64,000 nucleotides of DNA from Pectobacterium aroidearum (GCF_041228105.1 NZ_CP166097.1:1178001-1242000); one strand, 5' to 3'; shown: positions 9,254 to 19,420, counted from the stretch's first letter. A program made the numbers and translations. Notes: generated by a model not told the origin, from the letters alone.

Positions 9254-9603
9254 GTAGTTTTTTTTACTTTTTGCTTTTTATTTTTTATTGTTTCTCTGGC
9301 GTGGCTTTTGCTACGTGTGGCGAAATTAATTTGTCTGCGGAAGTCGAACAGGATTTACTTAAAACCTCTGATTCTGGATATATCGTTGTTGCAAGTGGGC
9401 GAGCCTATTTATATAGTGCGCCAAGTGAGAGTTGTAAATTGAAAAATACTTTCCTTATCCGTGGGGATAAAATTGATGTTTATGCGGAATATGCTGGTTT
9501 CTTTTCTATGATGTATTTAAAGAAAAATGGTGAACCAGTGATGGGATGGATCCATTCAAGTTCAGTTAAGCCAATTGGTGTTGGTATCGGACCTGATAAG
9601 TAA
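9250..9603 (+). CDS. Putative periplasmic immunity protein with SH3-like fold
   Basis: A 117-residue protein with an N-terminal signal peptide (hydrophobic FFYFLLFIFYCFSGVAFA, cleavage near residue 21). The mature domain is beta-rich, resembles bacterial SH3 modules (YLYSAPSESCKLKN, then VMGWIHSSSVKP) and has two cysteines that could pair. The start codon overlaps the stop of the glucosaminidase gene (ATGA), indicating translational coupling. The periplasmic location fits protection against a peptidoglycan hydrolase. Immunity function is inferred from position and export signal only. Confidence 0.6.
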   Translation: MSSFFYFLLFIFYCFSGVAFATCGEINLSAEVEQDLLKTSDSGYIVVASGRAYLYSAPSESCKLKNTFLIRGDKIDVYAEYAGFFSMMYLKKNGEPVMGWIHSSSVKPIGVGIGPDK

Positions 9604-9640
9604 TGTAATGAATTAGAAATGCTAGTTTGTTAGCTACTTA

Positions 9641-9756
9641 GGACGATTGTAAAAATCAATGACGGCGGTGCGGCTGGCGTAGGGACAGCTCCGGTATCGA
9701 TTACGCCAGAAGATCCGACGAAGCCCGCGCAGCCGGATGCACCAGACAGACGTTAA
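9641..9756 (+). pseudogene. Duplicated 3' end of vgrG (recombination scar)
   Basis: These 116 bases align without gaps to vgrG 6558-6673, including the stop codon, with only a few substitutions. The alignment continues through the following ribosome site into the PAAR gene at a constant offset of 3083 bases. There is no start codon and no room for a protein. It marks a duplication of the vgrG tail plus PAAR that now flanks the glucosaminidase pair. Confidence 0.9.
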
Positions 9757-9765
9757 GGAGGAACT

Positions 9766-11136
9766 ATGCCAGGAGCTGCACGTTTAGGGGACAGCTGCGC
9801 GGGTCACGGCTGTTTTCCTGCCACACCGATTATTGAAGGCAGTGGTGATGTCATCATTAATGGCAAGCCGGCGGCCCGCAAAAGCGATGCGGTCTTACTT
9901 CACGCCTGCCCTTGCCCGAATATGCCTCACGGCGTACACAATCGTGCGATATCGGCAGGATCCGGTACGGTCATTATCAATGGCAAGCTGGCGGCGCGTA
10001 TCGGCGATGCGATCGGCTGTGGCGGCTCGGTTGCCGCTGGGAGTGGGAACGTCATTATTGGTGACTCGCCCTATCAGTCCCCGGTGAAACCCTGCGCTGA
10101 GCAATCGGCAAAAAGCCGCGCACCTCTGCTGGCATTGACGCCGATGCTGTTGCCGACATTAATGGAGTGGGCTTCGGTCGCCGAGCTGCCTATTCTTGAT
10201 GACTTGCTCTCCGTTGCCCAGCGTAAAGAGCGCTATTTGGCGCGTGCCAAGTTGGCAACCGAGGCAGCGACGCTGCCGGGATTAGCCGATGCGGCAAAGC
10301 GGCTGGCGTTTAATAACGACAGCATCTTACGCGCAGAGGCTGCCCAGTATGTTTACTCGGTCGATGAATTCCGACGAGGTGTGTTGGATAAATTACCGAA
10401 AGCACCCGTGGGGTTGGATGTTCTGGATACGAGTCTATTACCGGGTCTTAAAGGGGCAAAATTTATGGACCCTGATTCAGGGTTTGGTTCTGCTTTATTC
10501 AAGTCTGCGATTAACGGCGAAACGATGCTGACCTATCGGGGAACGAACAATGCGGTAACGGGAGTTAAAGACTGGTTGACCAACGCGGGTCAAGGAATGG
10601 GGCTGGAGACAGAACAATACAAGCAAGCGATGTATTTAGCGAAGCAAGTGAAGGAAGCGATCTCTCCCCCCCCTGTTATTGTTGGACATTCATTAGGCGG
10701 TGGTTTGGCATCCGCGGGGGTTGGAGTCACTGGATTACCCGGCTATACCTTTAATGCTGCTGGCTTGCACGCCAATACGGTGTCTCGTGCTGGCGGCGCC
10801 GATCTGGCGAAAACTGCATCGTTAATAAAGACACAAGCGGTGGACGGCGAGGTCTTAACCATGGCGCAAACTTACGGTAAGGCGTTGATTCCTGGCTTGC
10901 TATCCGGGGCTGGCGCATTGATTGGCGGAGCCGCTGGCGCGGTGCTTGGTGGCGTCATCGGTATTGCTAAACTGTTAGAGGGCGGGCTGCCGAAAGCAAG
11001 CGGTGATATGATGGCGCTTCCCGCTGTAGGCGGTTCACCGATTGCGCGCCACGGTATGGATCAGGTAATTGCGGGTATTGAAAGCCAGAAAAAGGAAGAT
11101 ATCGGGAAGATAACCAATACATTCAGGGGAATATAA
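9766..11136 (+). CDS. PAAR-lipase fusion, putative T6SS phospholipase effector
   Basis: A 456-residue fusion. Residues about 1-105 are a PAAR domain nearly identical to that of the upstream PAAR gene. Residues about 240-350 form an alpha/beta-hydrolase lipase (class 3-like) with TYRGTNNAVTGVKDWLTN and the nucleophile elbow GHSLGG, Ser309 being the expected catalytic serine. A glycine/alanine-rich hydrophobic stretch follows (about residues 377-405), perhaps for membrane association. Lipases fused to PAAR are established T6SS antibacterial effectors that attack target phospholipids. The lipid specificity and exact Tle class cannot be read here. The stop codon overlaps the immunity gene start (TAATG). 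Confidence 0.8.
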   Translation: MPGAARLGDSCAGHGCFPATPIIEGSGDVIINGKPAARKSDAVLLHACPCPNMPHGVHNRAISAGSGTVIINGKLAARIGDAIGCGGSVAAGSGNVIIGDSPYQSPVKPCAEQSAKSRAPLLALTPMLLPTLMEWASVAELPILDDLLSVAQRKERYLARAKLATEAATLPGLADAAKRLAFNNDSILRAEAAQYVYSVDEFRRGVLDKLPKAPVGLDVLDTSLLPGLKGAKFMDPDSGFGSALFKSAINGETMLTYRGTNNAVTGVKDWLTNAGQGMGLETEQYKQAMYLAKQVKEAISPPPVIVGHSLGGGLASAGVGVTGLPGYTFNAAGLHANTVSRAGGADLAKTASLIKTQAVDGEVLTMAQTYGKALIPGLLSGAGALIGGAAGAVLGGVIGIAKLLEGGLPKASGDMMALPAVGGSPIARHGMDQVIAGIESQKKEDIGKITNTFRGI

Positions 11137-11915
11137 TGCAATGGTTGGCACGTATAAAATGGTTGGGTGTCGTTATTCTGGGGTTATTAACCGCTTGTCA
11201 GGCAGGAGGACACAGTATGCGGGCGAGTGAGCTTTTTGAGCCATCTGTTGTGTCAGTATTAGAGAGCATTCAAAAAGGTGACGAAACGACAGCCCGTCAT
11301 CAGCTGTCACAGGGCGTTAACCTGAATATTCAGGGGAAAGAAGGCATCACGCCGCTGCTGTGGCTGATTTATGAAGCGAAGGATAAGAAGGCCGTCACGC
11401 TGGCGCTTAAACTGGGTGTCGATCCAAACTATAAAGATGGATCGGGTGATAGTGCGGTGAACCGAGTCTCTGGTTTTAAAGATCCTGACTGGCTGCGTAT
11501 TATTCTGGATGCAGGTGGCGATCCGAATGCAATTGGGCGCCTTGGGCAGCCAGCAATATTTAGTGCTATTAATGAAGAACGCTGGGCTGATATAAAATTA
11601 CTTGTGGAACGTGGGGCTGACGTCAATTTAACGGATGAGCAAAAAACCAATAGCGCTCATTATGCTGCTTATCTGAACCAGTATGAAATATCATATTGGT
11701 TGATTGAGCAGGGCGCTAATGTTAATACCTATTCGGCTACAGGGGCTAGCCTAGCCTGGAGTGTTGAAGACAGCTTATCCATTATGTCTCCTAAATCTCC
11801 TCATTACCCTTGGGCGCTGAAGGTAAAACAGCTGTTGCTGGATCGTGGCGTTAAATTCCCACCGCTGCCACCTGCTGAAGTTCGAGAACGTTGGGAAAAA
11901 GGGCTGCCGTTATAA
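11136..11915 (+). CDS. Ankyrin-repeat lipoprotein, putative lipase immunity protein
   Basis: A 259-residue protein with a lipoprotein signal (lipobox L18-T19-A20-C21) and about five ankyrin repeats from residue 40 on (GITPLLWLIYEAKDKKAV, LGVDPNYKDGSGDSAV, AGGDPNAIGRLGQPAI, RGADVNLTDEQKTNSAHYAA, QGANVNTYSATGAS). It overlaps the lipase gene by one base, so the two are co-translated. Membrane-anchored periplasmic partners encoded next to T6SS lipases typically neutralise them, and ankyrin repeats suit protein binding. The immunity role is inferred. Confidence 0.7.
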   Translation: MQWLARIKWLGVVILGLLTACQAGGHSMRASELFEPSVVSVLESIQKGDETTARHQLSQGVNLNIQGKEGITPLLWLIYEAKDKKAVTLALKLGVDPNYKDGSGDSAVNRVSGFKDPDWLRIILDAGGDPNAIGRLGQPAIFSAINEERWADIKLLVERGADVNLTDEQKTNSAHYAAYLNQYEISYWLIEQGANVNTYSATGASLAWSVEDSLSIMSPKSPHYPWALKVKQLLLDRGVKFPPLPPAEVRERWEKGLPL

Positions 11916-11971
11916 TTTCTATTCGTTTTTTTATCACGTATTTTTCATCATATAAATAAACTGTATTTTCT

Positions 11972-12000
11972 GACCCGATAATCTGCATGATTATCGGGTC
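11972..12000. terminator. Perfect inverted repeat between immunity gene and DUF4123 genes
   Basis: A 12-bp perfect stem (11972-11983 with 11989-12000) encloses the loop TGCAT. No T-run follows on either strand, so it may be an attenuator, a processing site or a Rho-assisted end instead of a true intrinsic terminator. Confidence 0.45.
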
Positions 12001-12067
12001 GTTGCTGCGATTATCAATACACGCTCATCGTATTAAAATTATCTCATTTATTGACAGGCAAATAACG

Positions 12068-13024
12068 ATGATGGCAAACGGTTATACTCTGTTTGAAATC
12101 AGCCAGTTTGATGCGCCTTTGTACGCAATTATCTCGCCGCTGAGTTATCCCCAATTACCTGAATATTGGCAGGCTTTTCAACCTGCGGCGGCGGATATAT
12201 GGCAACAGCTGCATTTTGGCAAGGATGCTGAAGGCTGGCAGATGTGGGCACCTATTGTGGTGAAAATAGAAGAAGGCAAACCAGGAGAAACGCTGCTGCA
12301 TTGGTTGACTGAGACTCAGCCGGAGCGCCATGGTAGTGTGATCCTCACGCATGGCGATCTGACATTGCAGCAGGTGGCGAATTTTTGGCAGCAGCGTATT
12401 TTCTGTCTCTGGCCTGATGGCACACGGGCGGTATTTCGTAGCTATGCGCCAGACGTTTTATCGGCTTGGTGGCCCACTTTGGATCTGGCTGCTCAAACTG
12501 ATTTTCTCGGTCCACTCGATGATATGTATTTACCCATAATAAATAGCGAACGTGGGGAATATCAGCTATTCGCACAGCGAGATATTAAGTATAAAAATAA
12601 GCACGATGTTGATAACGCGTACCACATTACGTTAACGAACTATCAATATTACCTTCTCGCTAACGACAATCGCTTACACCGGTTAGCGAATGAACTCTTT
12701 CTTTTTGTCAGTGCGCACTGTGTTTTTCCTCTGGATATTGAAATAGTTAAAGCGCGCTTTATTAGCGGTATTGCTTTAGCAAAGAACTATTATCCCAAAG
12801 CCAGCGAAGCGGAATGTGAAGCCTGGGCTGCCCATCGCTGGGTTCTCGGTAGTGAATTCTATTTGCACCCGATCTTTATTCATCTGACTGAACGTTATTC
12901 GATAGCGGACAGTCTTCGGATTTTTAAATCTGAGCCAGAACGAATTGAAAGTGTGCAGCTTAATTACCATCGCCCCGGCTGGATGCGGGGAGAATTACCT
13001 GACATAACGGAGGTCACGCTGTGA
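12068..13024 (+). CDS. DUF4123 T6SS effector adaptor/chaperone (first copy)
   Basis: A 318-residue protein with an N-terminal DUF4123 domain (about residues 5-150, including LYAIISPLSYPQ and the acidic LGPLDDMYLPI region) and a helical C-terminal half. DUF4123 proteins (Tap/TEC) load effectors onto VgrG or PAAR and are not themselves secreted. The ATG pair 12068/12071 is preferred over the longer frame opening at 11987, which would run through the inverted repeat. No strong ribosome site is visible. It overlaps the next gene by 4 bases. Confidence 0.75.
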   Translation: MMANGYTLFEISQFDAPLYAIISPLSYPQLPEYWQAFQPAAADIWQQLHFGKDAEGWQMWAPIVVKIEEGKPGETLLHWLTETQPERHGSVILTHGDLTLQQVANFWQQRIFCLWPDGTRAVFRSYAPDVLSAWWPTLDLAAQTDFLGPLDDMYLPIINSERGEYQLFAQRDIKYKNKHDVDNAYHITLTNYQYYLLANDNRLHRLANELFLFVSAHCVFPLDIEIVKARFISGIALAKNYYPKASEAECEAWAAHRWVLGSEFYLHPIFIHLTERYSIADSLRIFKSEPERIESVQLNYHRPGWMRGELPDITEVTL

Positions 13025-13938
13025 GTGTATCGCAACCTTTCCTTGAATTGATGCCGGAAGATGATGCGGTCTGGCAAACGCGTATCGCTCAGGGCGGCTG
13101 TTTTGTTATCGCAGAAGCCTCGATGAACGAGGCTGTTCCCTGGCTGGCCGAACGCTGGGGAGGCAGTCTGGAACAGACCCGTTTGTACTGGGGAGAAACG
13201 GGGCGCGTTCATGCCTCGGTATCGCCCTACTGCATCCCGCTTAACGCTGCTAACTGGCCTCAGGTGAAAGAACACATTGTCACTCAACCGGGTTGGGGAA
13301 TGGGGTTACAGCTGGCGTGGTTTATGCAGGCATATTCACCGCTCGATCAACTGCTTGAGGTCACGAAGCATCTGCGGCAGTGGAGCCTGGTGGCTTCACC
13401 TTCTGGGGAAAACGCCATCCTGCGCGTGGGGGACTGGCAGGTGGTGAAGCAGCTGTTATCCGCCAGTTCCGCACAAGAGGCCTGTGCGCTTTATGGTCCG
13501 ATAGCCAGTTTCTGCGACATTTCTCCTGATGGCGCGATACGTGCCTTAAACCTCACCGCCCGCGAGCCGCACTCCATTCCAGACATCCTGCCGCGCCAAC
13601 TGAGTACCGAACAATGGCACGCCATCATGGCGCCTTCCGAACATCAGCATCTGGCGCGCTATATGGAACATCTGCGCACTTATCATGCTGACTGGCAAAG
13701 CGCGTCTGACGATGAACTGCAGGCGTTTACCTATCAGCAGACGGAACAGGCTAAGAGCAACGGCTTTAACAACGACCGCGATATCGTGCGCTGGCTAGCA
13801 TTAGCGGCAGAACTCTCGCCGGAATTCATTCATCAGCCTTGGGCAAAAAATATTTTGGTACAGCCGGAATACATCGGCACGCAAAGCCGTATGGATCGCC
13901 TGTATCAGGCAGCTATTGACCACCTGGACGAAGCATAA
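13021..13938 (+). CDS. DUF4123 T6SS effector adaptor/chaperone (second copy)
   Basis: A 305-residue protein starting at GTG 13021 (GGAGG at 13009-13013), overlapping the previous stop as GTGA. Residues about 15-140 resemble DUF4123 (GGCFVIAEA, WLAERWGGSLEQTRLYWGET, PYCIPLNAANWPQV), and the rest is helical with a histidine/aspartate-rich stretch. Only 20 bases separate it from rhs, so it most likely serves the Rhs protein, either alone or together with the first copy. Confidence 0.65.
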   Translation: MSVSQPFLELMPEDDAVWQTRIAQGGCFVIAEASMNEAVPWLAERWGGSLEQTRLYWGETGRVHASVSPYCIPLNAANWPQVKEHIVTQPGWGMGLQLAWFMQAYSPLDQLLEVTKHLRQWSLVASPSGENAILRVGDWQVVKQLLSASSAQEACALYGPIASFCDISPDGAIRALNLTAREPHSIPDILPRQLSTEQWHAIMAPSEHQHLARYMEHLRTYHADWQSASDDELQAFTYQQTEQAKSNGFNNDRDIVRWLALAAELSPEFIHQPWAKNILVQPEYIGTQSRMDRLYQAAIDHLDEA

Positions 13939-13958
13939 AATAAAAAGGACGTCATTTC

Positions 13959-16900
13959 ATGAGTCAGGATAAACAGGATTCATTACACCAAAGTAGTGCC
14001 GCTGCGGAAAAAAAGTTTTCAACGGACAAAATCATTCAAGGAGGATGTAAAGAATGTGAGTGTGAAACCTTTGTTCAATATGTCTACTCGTCAGGAGATC
14101 CTGTACCAAATGCTCCTTTTGTTTTAACCGATAGCAAAGGGAACAAAACGGATGGGCAAACGGATGAAAATGGATACTTTAAAATCCAAAATATGGCGTG
14201 CAGTACTTATCAACTTGATATTCATGAAGGCTCTGATGATTTTGATTCCCCTGATACCGTAGAAAATAATCCAGTACTTCAAGCTAATCCCGCTCATGCA
14301 GCATTAGCAGGAGAATATTTTACCCTTTATTTACTACTGCATGAAAAAGGGATTGTAGAGTACGACGCTGAGGACAGTGAGCGTTATGATGAAGTTAATG
14401 TTGATGATAGTACATGGAGTGGACGATTTTTTTCTAATGTTGAAGATAAATATCAGCTAGCTTATGACCGTTTCCAAATATTAAAAAAACAAATTAATGC
14501 AGGAGATCGTGAATTTAAGCGGGCAATTAATAAAATTCATCATAGCTTGTCGGCAGAGGTTGCTGATCAGACAACAGAAACAGCAGTTTTGCTACTTTGT
14601 CAAATTATTCTCGGTTTTATTCCTGTTGTTGGTCAGGCACCCGATGTCTATTTTATTGGTGAGTGGTGTTGGGCTGCCTATAAAAAACCAGATAACTTAG
14701 AGGATAACTACTTCCTTGCTGAAGGTGCACTGAATATCGTAGGTGTCATTCCAGGTCCTGGACATGCGCTAAAAATTGCAGGTAAATCTGTTGTTCGTGC
14801 AATGAAAGCATTAGAAAAAAGTGCGTTGGATAATCAGGCCGTTCAACTGGCCGTTCGTGAAATTAGAAATCTATCTAATGGTAATATAGTTCGATGGTTA
14901 ATGGACTTTGCTGAAAAAATTAATAAGGAAGCCAAAGAGGCTTTAAGTCTGCTCAATAAAATAATTACGGCTATTGAACTGATGGTGAATAATGCCACAA
15001 ATTCAGCAAAAAGTTGGATTATTGCATTTGCAAAAGATAGTTTTTCAGCAATTTGTGGTGTTATTAAAAAGCTCATTAATAAATTTAAAGAAATTATTGA
15101 TGAGATTATCCAAAAAGTTAATACGTTTATTGGGAAAATTATTACCAGAAAGTCTGGAACAGCGGTAGGAAAAGATAAGGCGGCAAAGCCTGAAATTAAG
15201 GTAGCAGATAAAACGCCATCAGATGTTGATGGCACTCCCGGTCATGCGTCATCTACGGCTGGTACGGCAGATGGAAAGACCTGCTCTACATCAAATAAAT
15301 GCCAAGGTGAAGGTGAACCGGTCGATATGGCCACAGGGTATATGGTGGAGTGGCGTACTGATTTCCAATTAGCAGGTATTTTACCGCTGGCGATTAAACG
15401 TTATTACCGTTCTGGTGGTGAGCGAAAGCCTGGTTTATTAGGATCATTATGGCGTAGTAACTGGGATATTAGCCTGACACTTGAAGACGGTGTGGTGACA
15501 TTAATTGATGGTGAGTTCAATCAGGCGATATTTGTTTTGCCTGTCGAGGGTGAATCTACGCGTTCACCATCTAACCCGCAGTGGCGATTGATCCGCCAAC
15601 AGGGACGGTTAATTCTGCAAGATGCCGGTGGTTTGCACTATCGCTTTGAGCACGCCAGAGGGAAGGAATTATGCCTAACATCCATAGAGGATCGGCAGAA
15701 TAACCAGATCTCGCTGATTTGGGAGTTTGGCGTATTACGTTGGGTAGCTTTGCCTGACAACCGCTTGATTCATGTGGAAACTCGTCGCCAACGTATTACT
15801 TGTTTAACGTTATGTGATACCCATCGCAAGCCTTTGAAAAAATTGGCTAACTATACCTATGACAACAGCGGACATTTATTGAGTGTGCGGGCGGATGAGG
15901 GACGCAACTTTGACTATCGCTACTCACCGGAAGGGTGGCTGCTGCGCTGGTCGGATTTAGGTTCGACCTGGGTTGAACACGACTACGATAAAAAAGGTCG
16001 TGTAATACGTGATCGAACCTCGGAAGGCTATTGGCCGGGGCACTTTGAATATGACGATGACACCCTGACCAGCCATTACTATAGCGGGTTTGGCGGGGTG
16101 ATCAGCTATGTGCGCGACGATCGCAACAATATCCTGCTCAAACGCACGCCCGACGGCGGTGAGACCCGGTTCGAATGGATGGATAACCAACTGGTGGCCG
16201 AGATCGATCCGCTGGGTGGCCGAACGGTGTATCAGCGTAATGACTGGGGACTGGTCACCGAGGTTATCTTACCCGACGGTGCTACACACCAATATGCGTA
16301 TGACGATAGTGGATATTTGCTGGCCTACATCGACCCGCTGGGCAGCGAATGGCGCTATCAGCGTAATACGGCAGGGCAGGTTGTCGAGGTTAACGACCCG
16401 GAAGGGCGCGAGTGGCTGTACCGTTATGGTGAAACAGGGCAACTGTCGACGGTGATAGGGCCGGACGGCGTGTTGCAGCGTTATCACTATAATCGTCGTG
16501 GCCTGCTGAGCAGCCTTGAGCGGGATAATGCACCACCGGTCATGTTCCGGTATGACGACCTTGACCGCCTGACGGAGCGGCATATCGGGCATGAGGCGGG
16601 CGTGCAGGTGCGGCGCTGGGAGTATGACGGCGTGCGCGAGTCACCGTCGAAAGTGGTGTACGAAGACGGCAGCGAGACGCGGTTTGGTTACGATGTGGAA
16701 GGTAACCTGACGGCGGTGACGGATGCGCTGGGTCAGCGCTATCAGTTCCGCTACGGGGCGTTCGATAACCTGCTGGAAGCGACCGACCCGCTGGGAGCGA
16801 CGGTGCGCTACCACTATAATGCGGAAGCCGAGTTCGCCGGGGTGACGAACAGTCAGGGACGAGACTGGACGTACGGTTTTGACAGCAGTGGACGACTAAG

Positions 16901-18833
16901 CGAGGAACGGCATTACGACGGTCGGGTATACCGGTATCAGTACGATGTAGCCGACCGTCTGGTGCAGCGCACCGCGCCGGATGGCAGTGCGCTGCATTAT
17001 GAGCACGATGCGGCAGGGCGGATAACGTGTATCACGGCGCGTAAAGCGGACGGGGAAACGGACGGCATCACCGAGCTGGCATATGATGTTGCCGGTAGGC
17101 TGACCAAAGCCGCCAGCCCGGATGCGGTGGTGGAATACGCCTATAACCGTGCGGGGCAGGTGACGTCGGAAACGGTGAACGGCGAAGCGGTACAGAGCGG
17201 TTATGACGCCGGCGGTCAGCGTGCCATTGTCGACGGTATTCTGGCGCCGCTGCAACTGGCGTGGCAGTCGGGACGGCTGTCGTCGCTGGGTATCGGCTCT
17301 CACCAGCCGTTGCAGTTCAGCCACACGGCAGCAGGGGAAGAGCAGCGACGCACTAACGGCAGCGGTTTTTCACTGCGTCACGAGTGGAGCCCGACGGGGC
17401 TGCTGCAGCGTCAGGCGCTGGAAGGGGCAGATGGCCGGGTGAATGACGTGCTGGAGCGTCGCTACCAGTACGATGTGTTGGACAGTCTGACGGGCATCAG
17501 CGACAGCCACTGGGGTGAGCAGGCATTCCGGCTGAACGGGGCCGGTCAGGTGACGGCGGAGCGCCGTGATGAGGGGCGGCGGCGTCAGGCACGGCTGTTT
17601 GGCTACGACAGCGAACAGAACCTGTGCGAGGTGTCGCAGATAGCGCCGGGTCTGGGTGAGACGCTGAAGGTGCAGGATGCGGTGGTACAGTCATCGGCGC
17701 GGTACGATGCGGCGGGACGGGTCATCGAGCGGGGCCATACGCAGTACCGGTATGATGACTGCGGGCGTCTGGCGGTGAAGCGCGAAACACGGCCGGGGTT
17801 CAGGCCGAAGGAAACATATTTCGACTGGGACGTGCAGGACCGGCTGGTGCGGGTGAGCCTGCCGGACGGGGCACGCTGGCGGTATCGCTACGATGCGTTT
17901 GGGCGCAGAATCAACAAGGTGCGCGAGGGCCAGGTGCCGTCGGCGCAGGCGGTAGCGCGGGTGGCGTACCGGTGGGACGGAGACCAGCTGATTGGTCAGC
18001 AGCAGTACCGGGCAGACGGTTCAGCGGCACGGGAAGTGCAGTGGGTGTACGAGCCGGGGAGCTTCCGGCCGCTGGCACAGGTCGAGGCGCAGGGCGACAG
18101 CACGCAGCTGCACTACATCGTGACGGACCTGACAGGAACCGCAAGAGAGCTGTGCAGCGAGGAAGGGGACGTTCGCTGGCGCGGGGAACAGGGGCTGTGG
18201 GGCGCACACCGGGAAGAGCGGCGACCTATCCCGCTGCGGCGCTATCTGGGGGATGCGGCGAACGAAGAAGTGTACTGCGAGCTGCGCTATCAGGGGCAGC
18301 TGTATGACGCAGAAACGGGGCTTTACTACAACCGGCATCGTTACTATGATGCGGAGAGCGGACAGTACCTGTCGCCGGACCCGATAGGGTTACTGGGTGG
18401 TCTGAGGCCGCAGGGGTATGTGCATAACCCGATGGAGTGGGTCGATCCGCTGGGGTTAACGAAAGCAGGTTGTGATGGTGAAAATAGCCCAGAGAATTCA
18501 AAAAAACCTGATCCGTCAGCAGGTGGGCATTTCTCAGGAACGGAGAAACCAAGAGTTACAGGCGCTACGCCAAATTCCATGTATACGCATATTGACCCAA
18601 AAACAGGAAAAGCTGTTCAAAATGCAATATATGATGGCAATGGTGATGTAATTGGGCATGTGGATTTTAAAAATCATGGGATAGAATCTGGCCATTATCA
18701 CTTATTCCCTGAACCTGGTAATCCAGCATCTGGGCATGGTCCTGGTAAACCACATTATCCTCATTCAGGTATACCTTCAGGGTGGGATGCTCTTCCGCCG
18801 GGAATTGAACCTCATACGCCTATAGGAAAGTGA
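13959..18833 (+). CDS. rhs: Rhs-family polymorphic toxin (full length)
   Basis: A 1624-residue protein. Residues about 30-100 look like a small beta-sandwich (carboxypeptidase-regulatory-like) domain. Residues about 205-270 contain two hydrophobic stretches that could cross the target membrane. From about residue 450 a DUF6531 start ([14 protein letters not shown]) leads into a long run of YD/RHS repeats forming the toxin cage. The cage closes with the conserved core end ([20 protein letters not shown], then DPLGL near residue 1497), after which a variable tip of about 125 residues begins. The tip is His-rich ([20 protein letters not shown]) and resembles a polymorphic-toxin nuclease-type domain, tentatively type 24. 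There is no PAAR domain, so delivery probably depends on the separate PAAR/VgrG and DUF4123 proteins. Confidence 0.9.
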   Translation: MSQDKQDSLHQSSAAAEKKFSTDKIIQGGCKECECETFVQYVYSSGDPVPNAPFVLTDSKGNKTDGQTDENGYFKIQNMACSTYQLDIHEGSDDFDSPDTVENNPVLQANPAHAALAGEYFTLYLLLHEKGIVEYDAEDSERYDEVNVDDSTWSGRFFSNVEDKYQLAYDRFQILKKQINAGDREFKRAINKIHHSLSAEVADQTTETAVLLLCQIILGFIPVVGQAPDVYFIGEWCWAAYKKPDNLEDNYFLAEGALNIVGVIPGPGHALKIAGKSVVRAMKALEKSALDNQAVQLAVREIRNLSNGNIVRWLMDFAEKINKEAKEALSLLNKIITAIELMVNNATNSAKSWIIAFAKDSFSAICGVIKKLINKFKEIIDEIIQKVNTFIGKIITRKSGTAVGKDKAAKPEIKVADKTPSDVDGTPGHASSTAGTADGKTCSTSNKCQGEGEPVDMATGYMVEWRTDFQLAGILPLAIKRYYRSGGERKPGLLGSLWRSNWDISLTLEDGVVTLIDGEFNQAIFVLPVEGESTRSPSNPQWRLIRQQGRLILQDAGGLHYRFEHARGKELCLTSIEDRQNNQISLIWEFGVLRWVALPDNRLIHVETRRQRITCLTLCDTHRKPLKKLANYTYDNSGHLLSVRADEGRNFDYRYSPEGWLLRWSDLGSTWVEHDYDKKGRVIRDRTSEGYWPGHFEYDDDTLTSHYYSGFGGVISYVRDDRNNILLKRTPDGGETRFEWMDNQLVAEIDPLGGRTVYQRNDWGLVTEVILPDGATHQYAYDDSGYLLAYIDPLGSEWRYQRNTAGQVVEVNDPEGREWLYRYGETGQLSTVIGPDGVLQRYHYNRRGLLSSLERDNAPPVMFRYDDLDRLTERHIGHEAGVQVRRWEYDGVRESPSKVVYEDGSETRFGYDVEGNLTAVTDALGQRYQFRYGAFDNLLEATDPLGATVRYHYNAEAEFAGVTNSQGRDWTYGFDSSGRLSEERHYDGRVYRYQYDVADRLVQRTAPDGSALHYEHDAAGRITCITARKADGETDGITELAYDVAGRLTKAASPDAVVEYAYNRAGQVTSETVNGEAVQSGYDAGGQRAIVDGILAPLQLAWQSGRLSSLGIGSHQPLQFSHTAAGEEQRRTNGSGFSLRHEWSPTGLLQRQALEGADGRVNDVLERRYQYDVLDSLTGISDSHWGEQAFRLNGAGQVTAERRDEGRRRQARLFGYDSEQNLCEVSQIAPGLGETLKVQDAVVQSSARYDAAGRVIERGHTQYRYDDCGRLAVKRETRPGFRPKETYFDWDVQDRLVRVSLPDGARWRYRYDAFGRRINKVREGQVPSAQAVARVAYRWDGDQLIGQQQYRADGSAAREVQWVYEPGSFRPLAQVEAQGDSTQLHYIVTDLTGTARELCSEEGDVRWRGEQGLWGAHREERRPIPLRRYLGDAANEEVYCELRYQGQLYDAETGLYYNRHRYYDAESGQYLSPDPIGLLGGLRPQGYVHNPMEWVDPLGLTKAGCDGENSPENSKKPDPSAGGHFSGTEKPRVTGATPNSMYTHIDPKTGKAVQNAIYDGNGDVIGHVDFKNHGIESGHYHLFPEPGNPASGHGPGKPHYPHSGIPSGWDALPPGIEPHTPIGK

Positions 18834-18841
18834 GATATTTT

Positions 18842-19204
18842 ATGATCATAGATATGCTAGATGAAATAACGAATGGGTATGATGGGATTATTAAAAAGAT
18901 TAACTTTATTTCCTTTGACAGTGTGATTGTTGAAGTCTCTGTTATAAGGAGAGCTGATAGGGAATGGGTTAATGTAGAATTTGAATTGAAAGGGTTGGTT
19001 GAGTTTGCTGTTAAGCAAGAAACCAAATGCAGCAATACAGTAATGAGTAACGGTATATCTTATCAATGTATAGATGGTATTCATTATATTGATTTTTCCC
19101 CATATTCTGATGATATGGAGGATATTAGTGATTATCGTATGTCAGATGTGTATTTTGCTGCAAAAAAAATCGGATATAGCATTAGTCCTTATTCTGATAT
19201 ATAA
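18842..19204 (+). CDS. Putative immunity protein for the Rhs toxin
   Basis: A 120-residue acidic protein without signal peptide, immediately downstream of the rhs toxin tip. A GTG at 18830 overlapping the rhs stop would be in frame, but the ATG at 18842 has more plausible spacing. It is AT-rich like the toxin tip and unlike the GC-rich rhs core, as is usual for toxin/immunity modules. No family was recognised. The cytoplasmic location fits an intracellularly acting toxin. Confidence 0.6.
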   Translation: MIIDMLDEITNGYDGIIKKINFISFDSVIVEVSVIRRADREWVNVEFELKGLVEFAVKQETKCSNTVMSNGISYQCIDGIHYIDFSPYSDDMEDISDYRMSDVYFAAKKIGYSISPYSDI

Positions 19205-19260
19205 GATGGTAATGTTTTAATTATCAGTTCATTGATTGTCTAATCAGTTTGTAAATAATG

Positions 19261-19303
19261 GCCGGAAGAGATTTTACGATCCTTTCGGCTATTTTGTTTT
19301 TAA
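19261..19303 (+). terminator. Rhs-cassette terminator, copy 1 (imperfect)
   Basis: GCCGGAAGAGAT pairs imperfectly with GATCCTTTCGGC and is followed by a T-rich tail. It is a diverged copy of the hairpins at 20928 and 24526. Confidence 0.55.
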
Positions 19304-19317
19304 ATTTTGGTCAGCCG

Positions 19318-19420
19318 TTACAGATTAATCTTCGTCTCAATAATAATACCCCCCTCTCCACCGTGACGGTGACCGGCATCCCGGTGATAAAGCCCGACCT
19401 TTCCAGTCAGCGGCCTTTTA
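19318..19420 (-). pseudogene. SymE-like toxin gene remnant
   Basis: Read on the minus strand, these bases encode the C-terminal SymE signature ([25 protein letters not shown]) with the conserved Trp codon mutated to TGA and a one-base deletion near the end. It is related to the fragment at 24581-24712. SymE-family genes are typical passengers of Rhs loci. This copy is broken and joins directly to rhs core sequence at 19421. Confidence 0.7.

Noticed and set aside
11987..12067. Longer N-terminus of the first DUF4123 protein starting at 11987
   Set aside because: It would translate through the inverted repeat and adds 27 residues without similarity to the domain start. The ATG pair at 12068/12071 fits better.
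17911..18338. Several Pro/Arg-rich frames opposite and beside the rhs core (also at the equivalent places in the cassettes)
   Set aside because: They recur simply because the core is repeated, and they reflect the high GC of the rhs repeats. No start signals.
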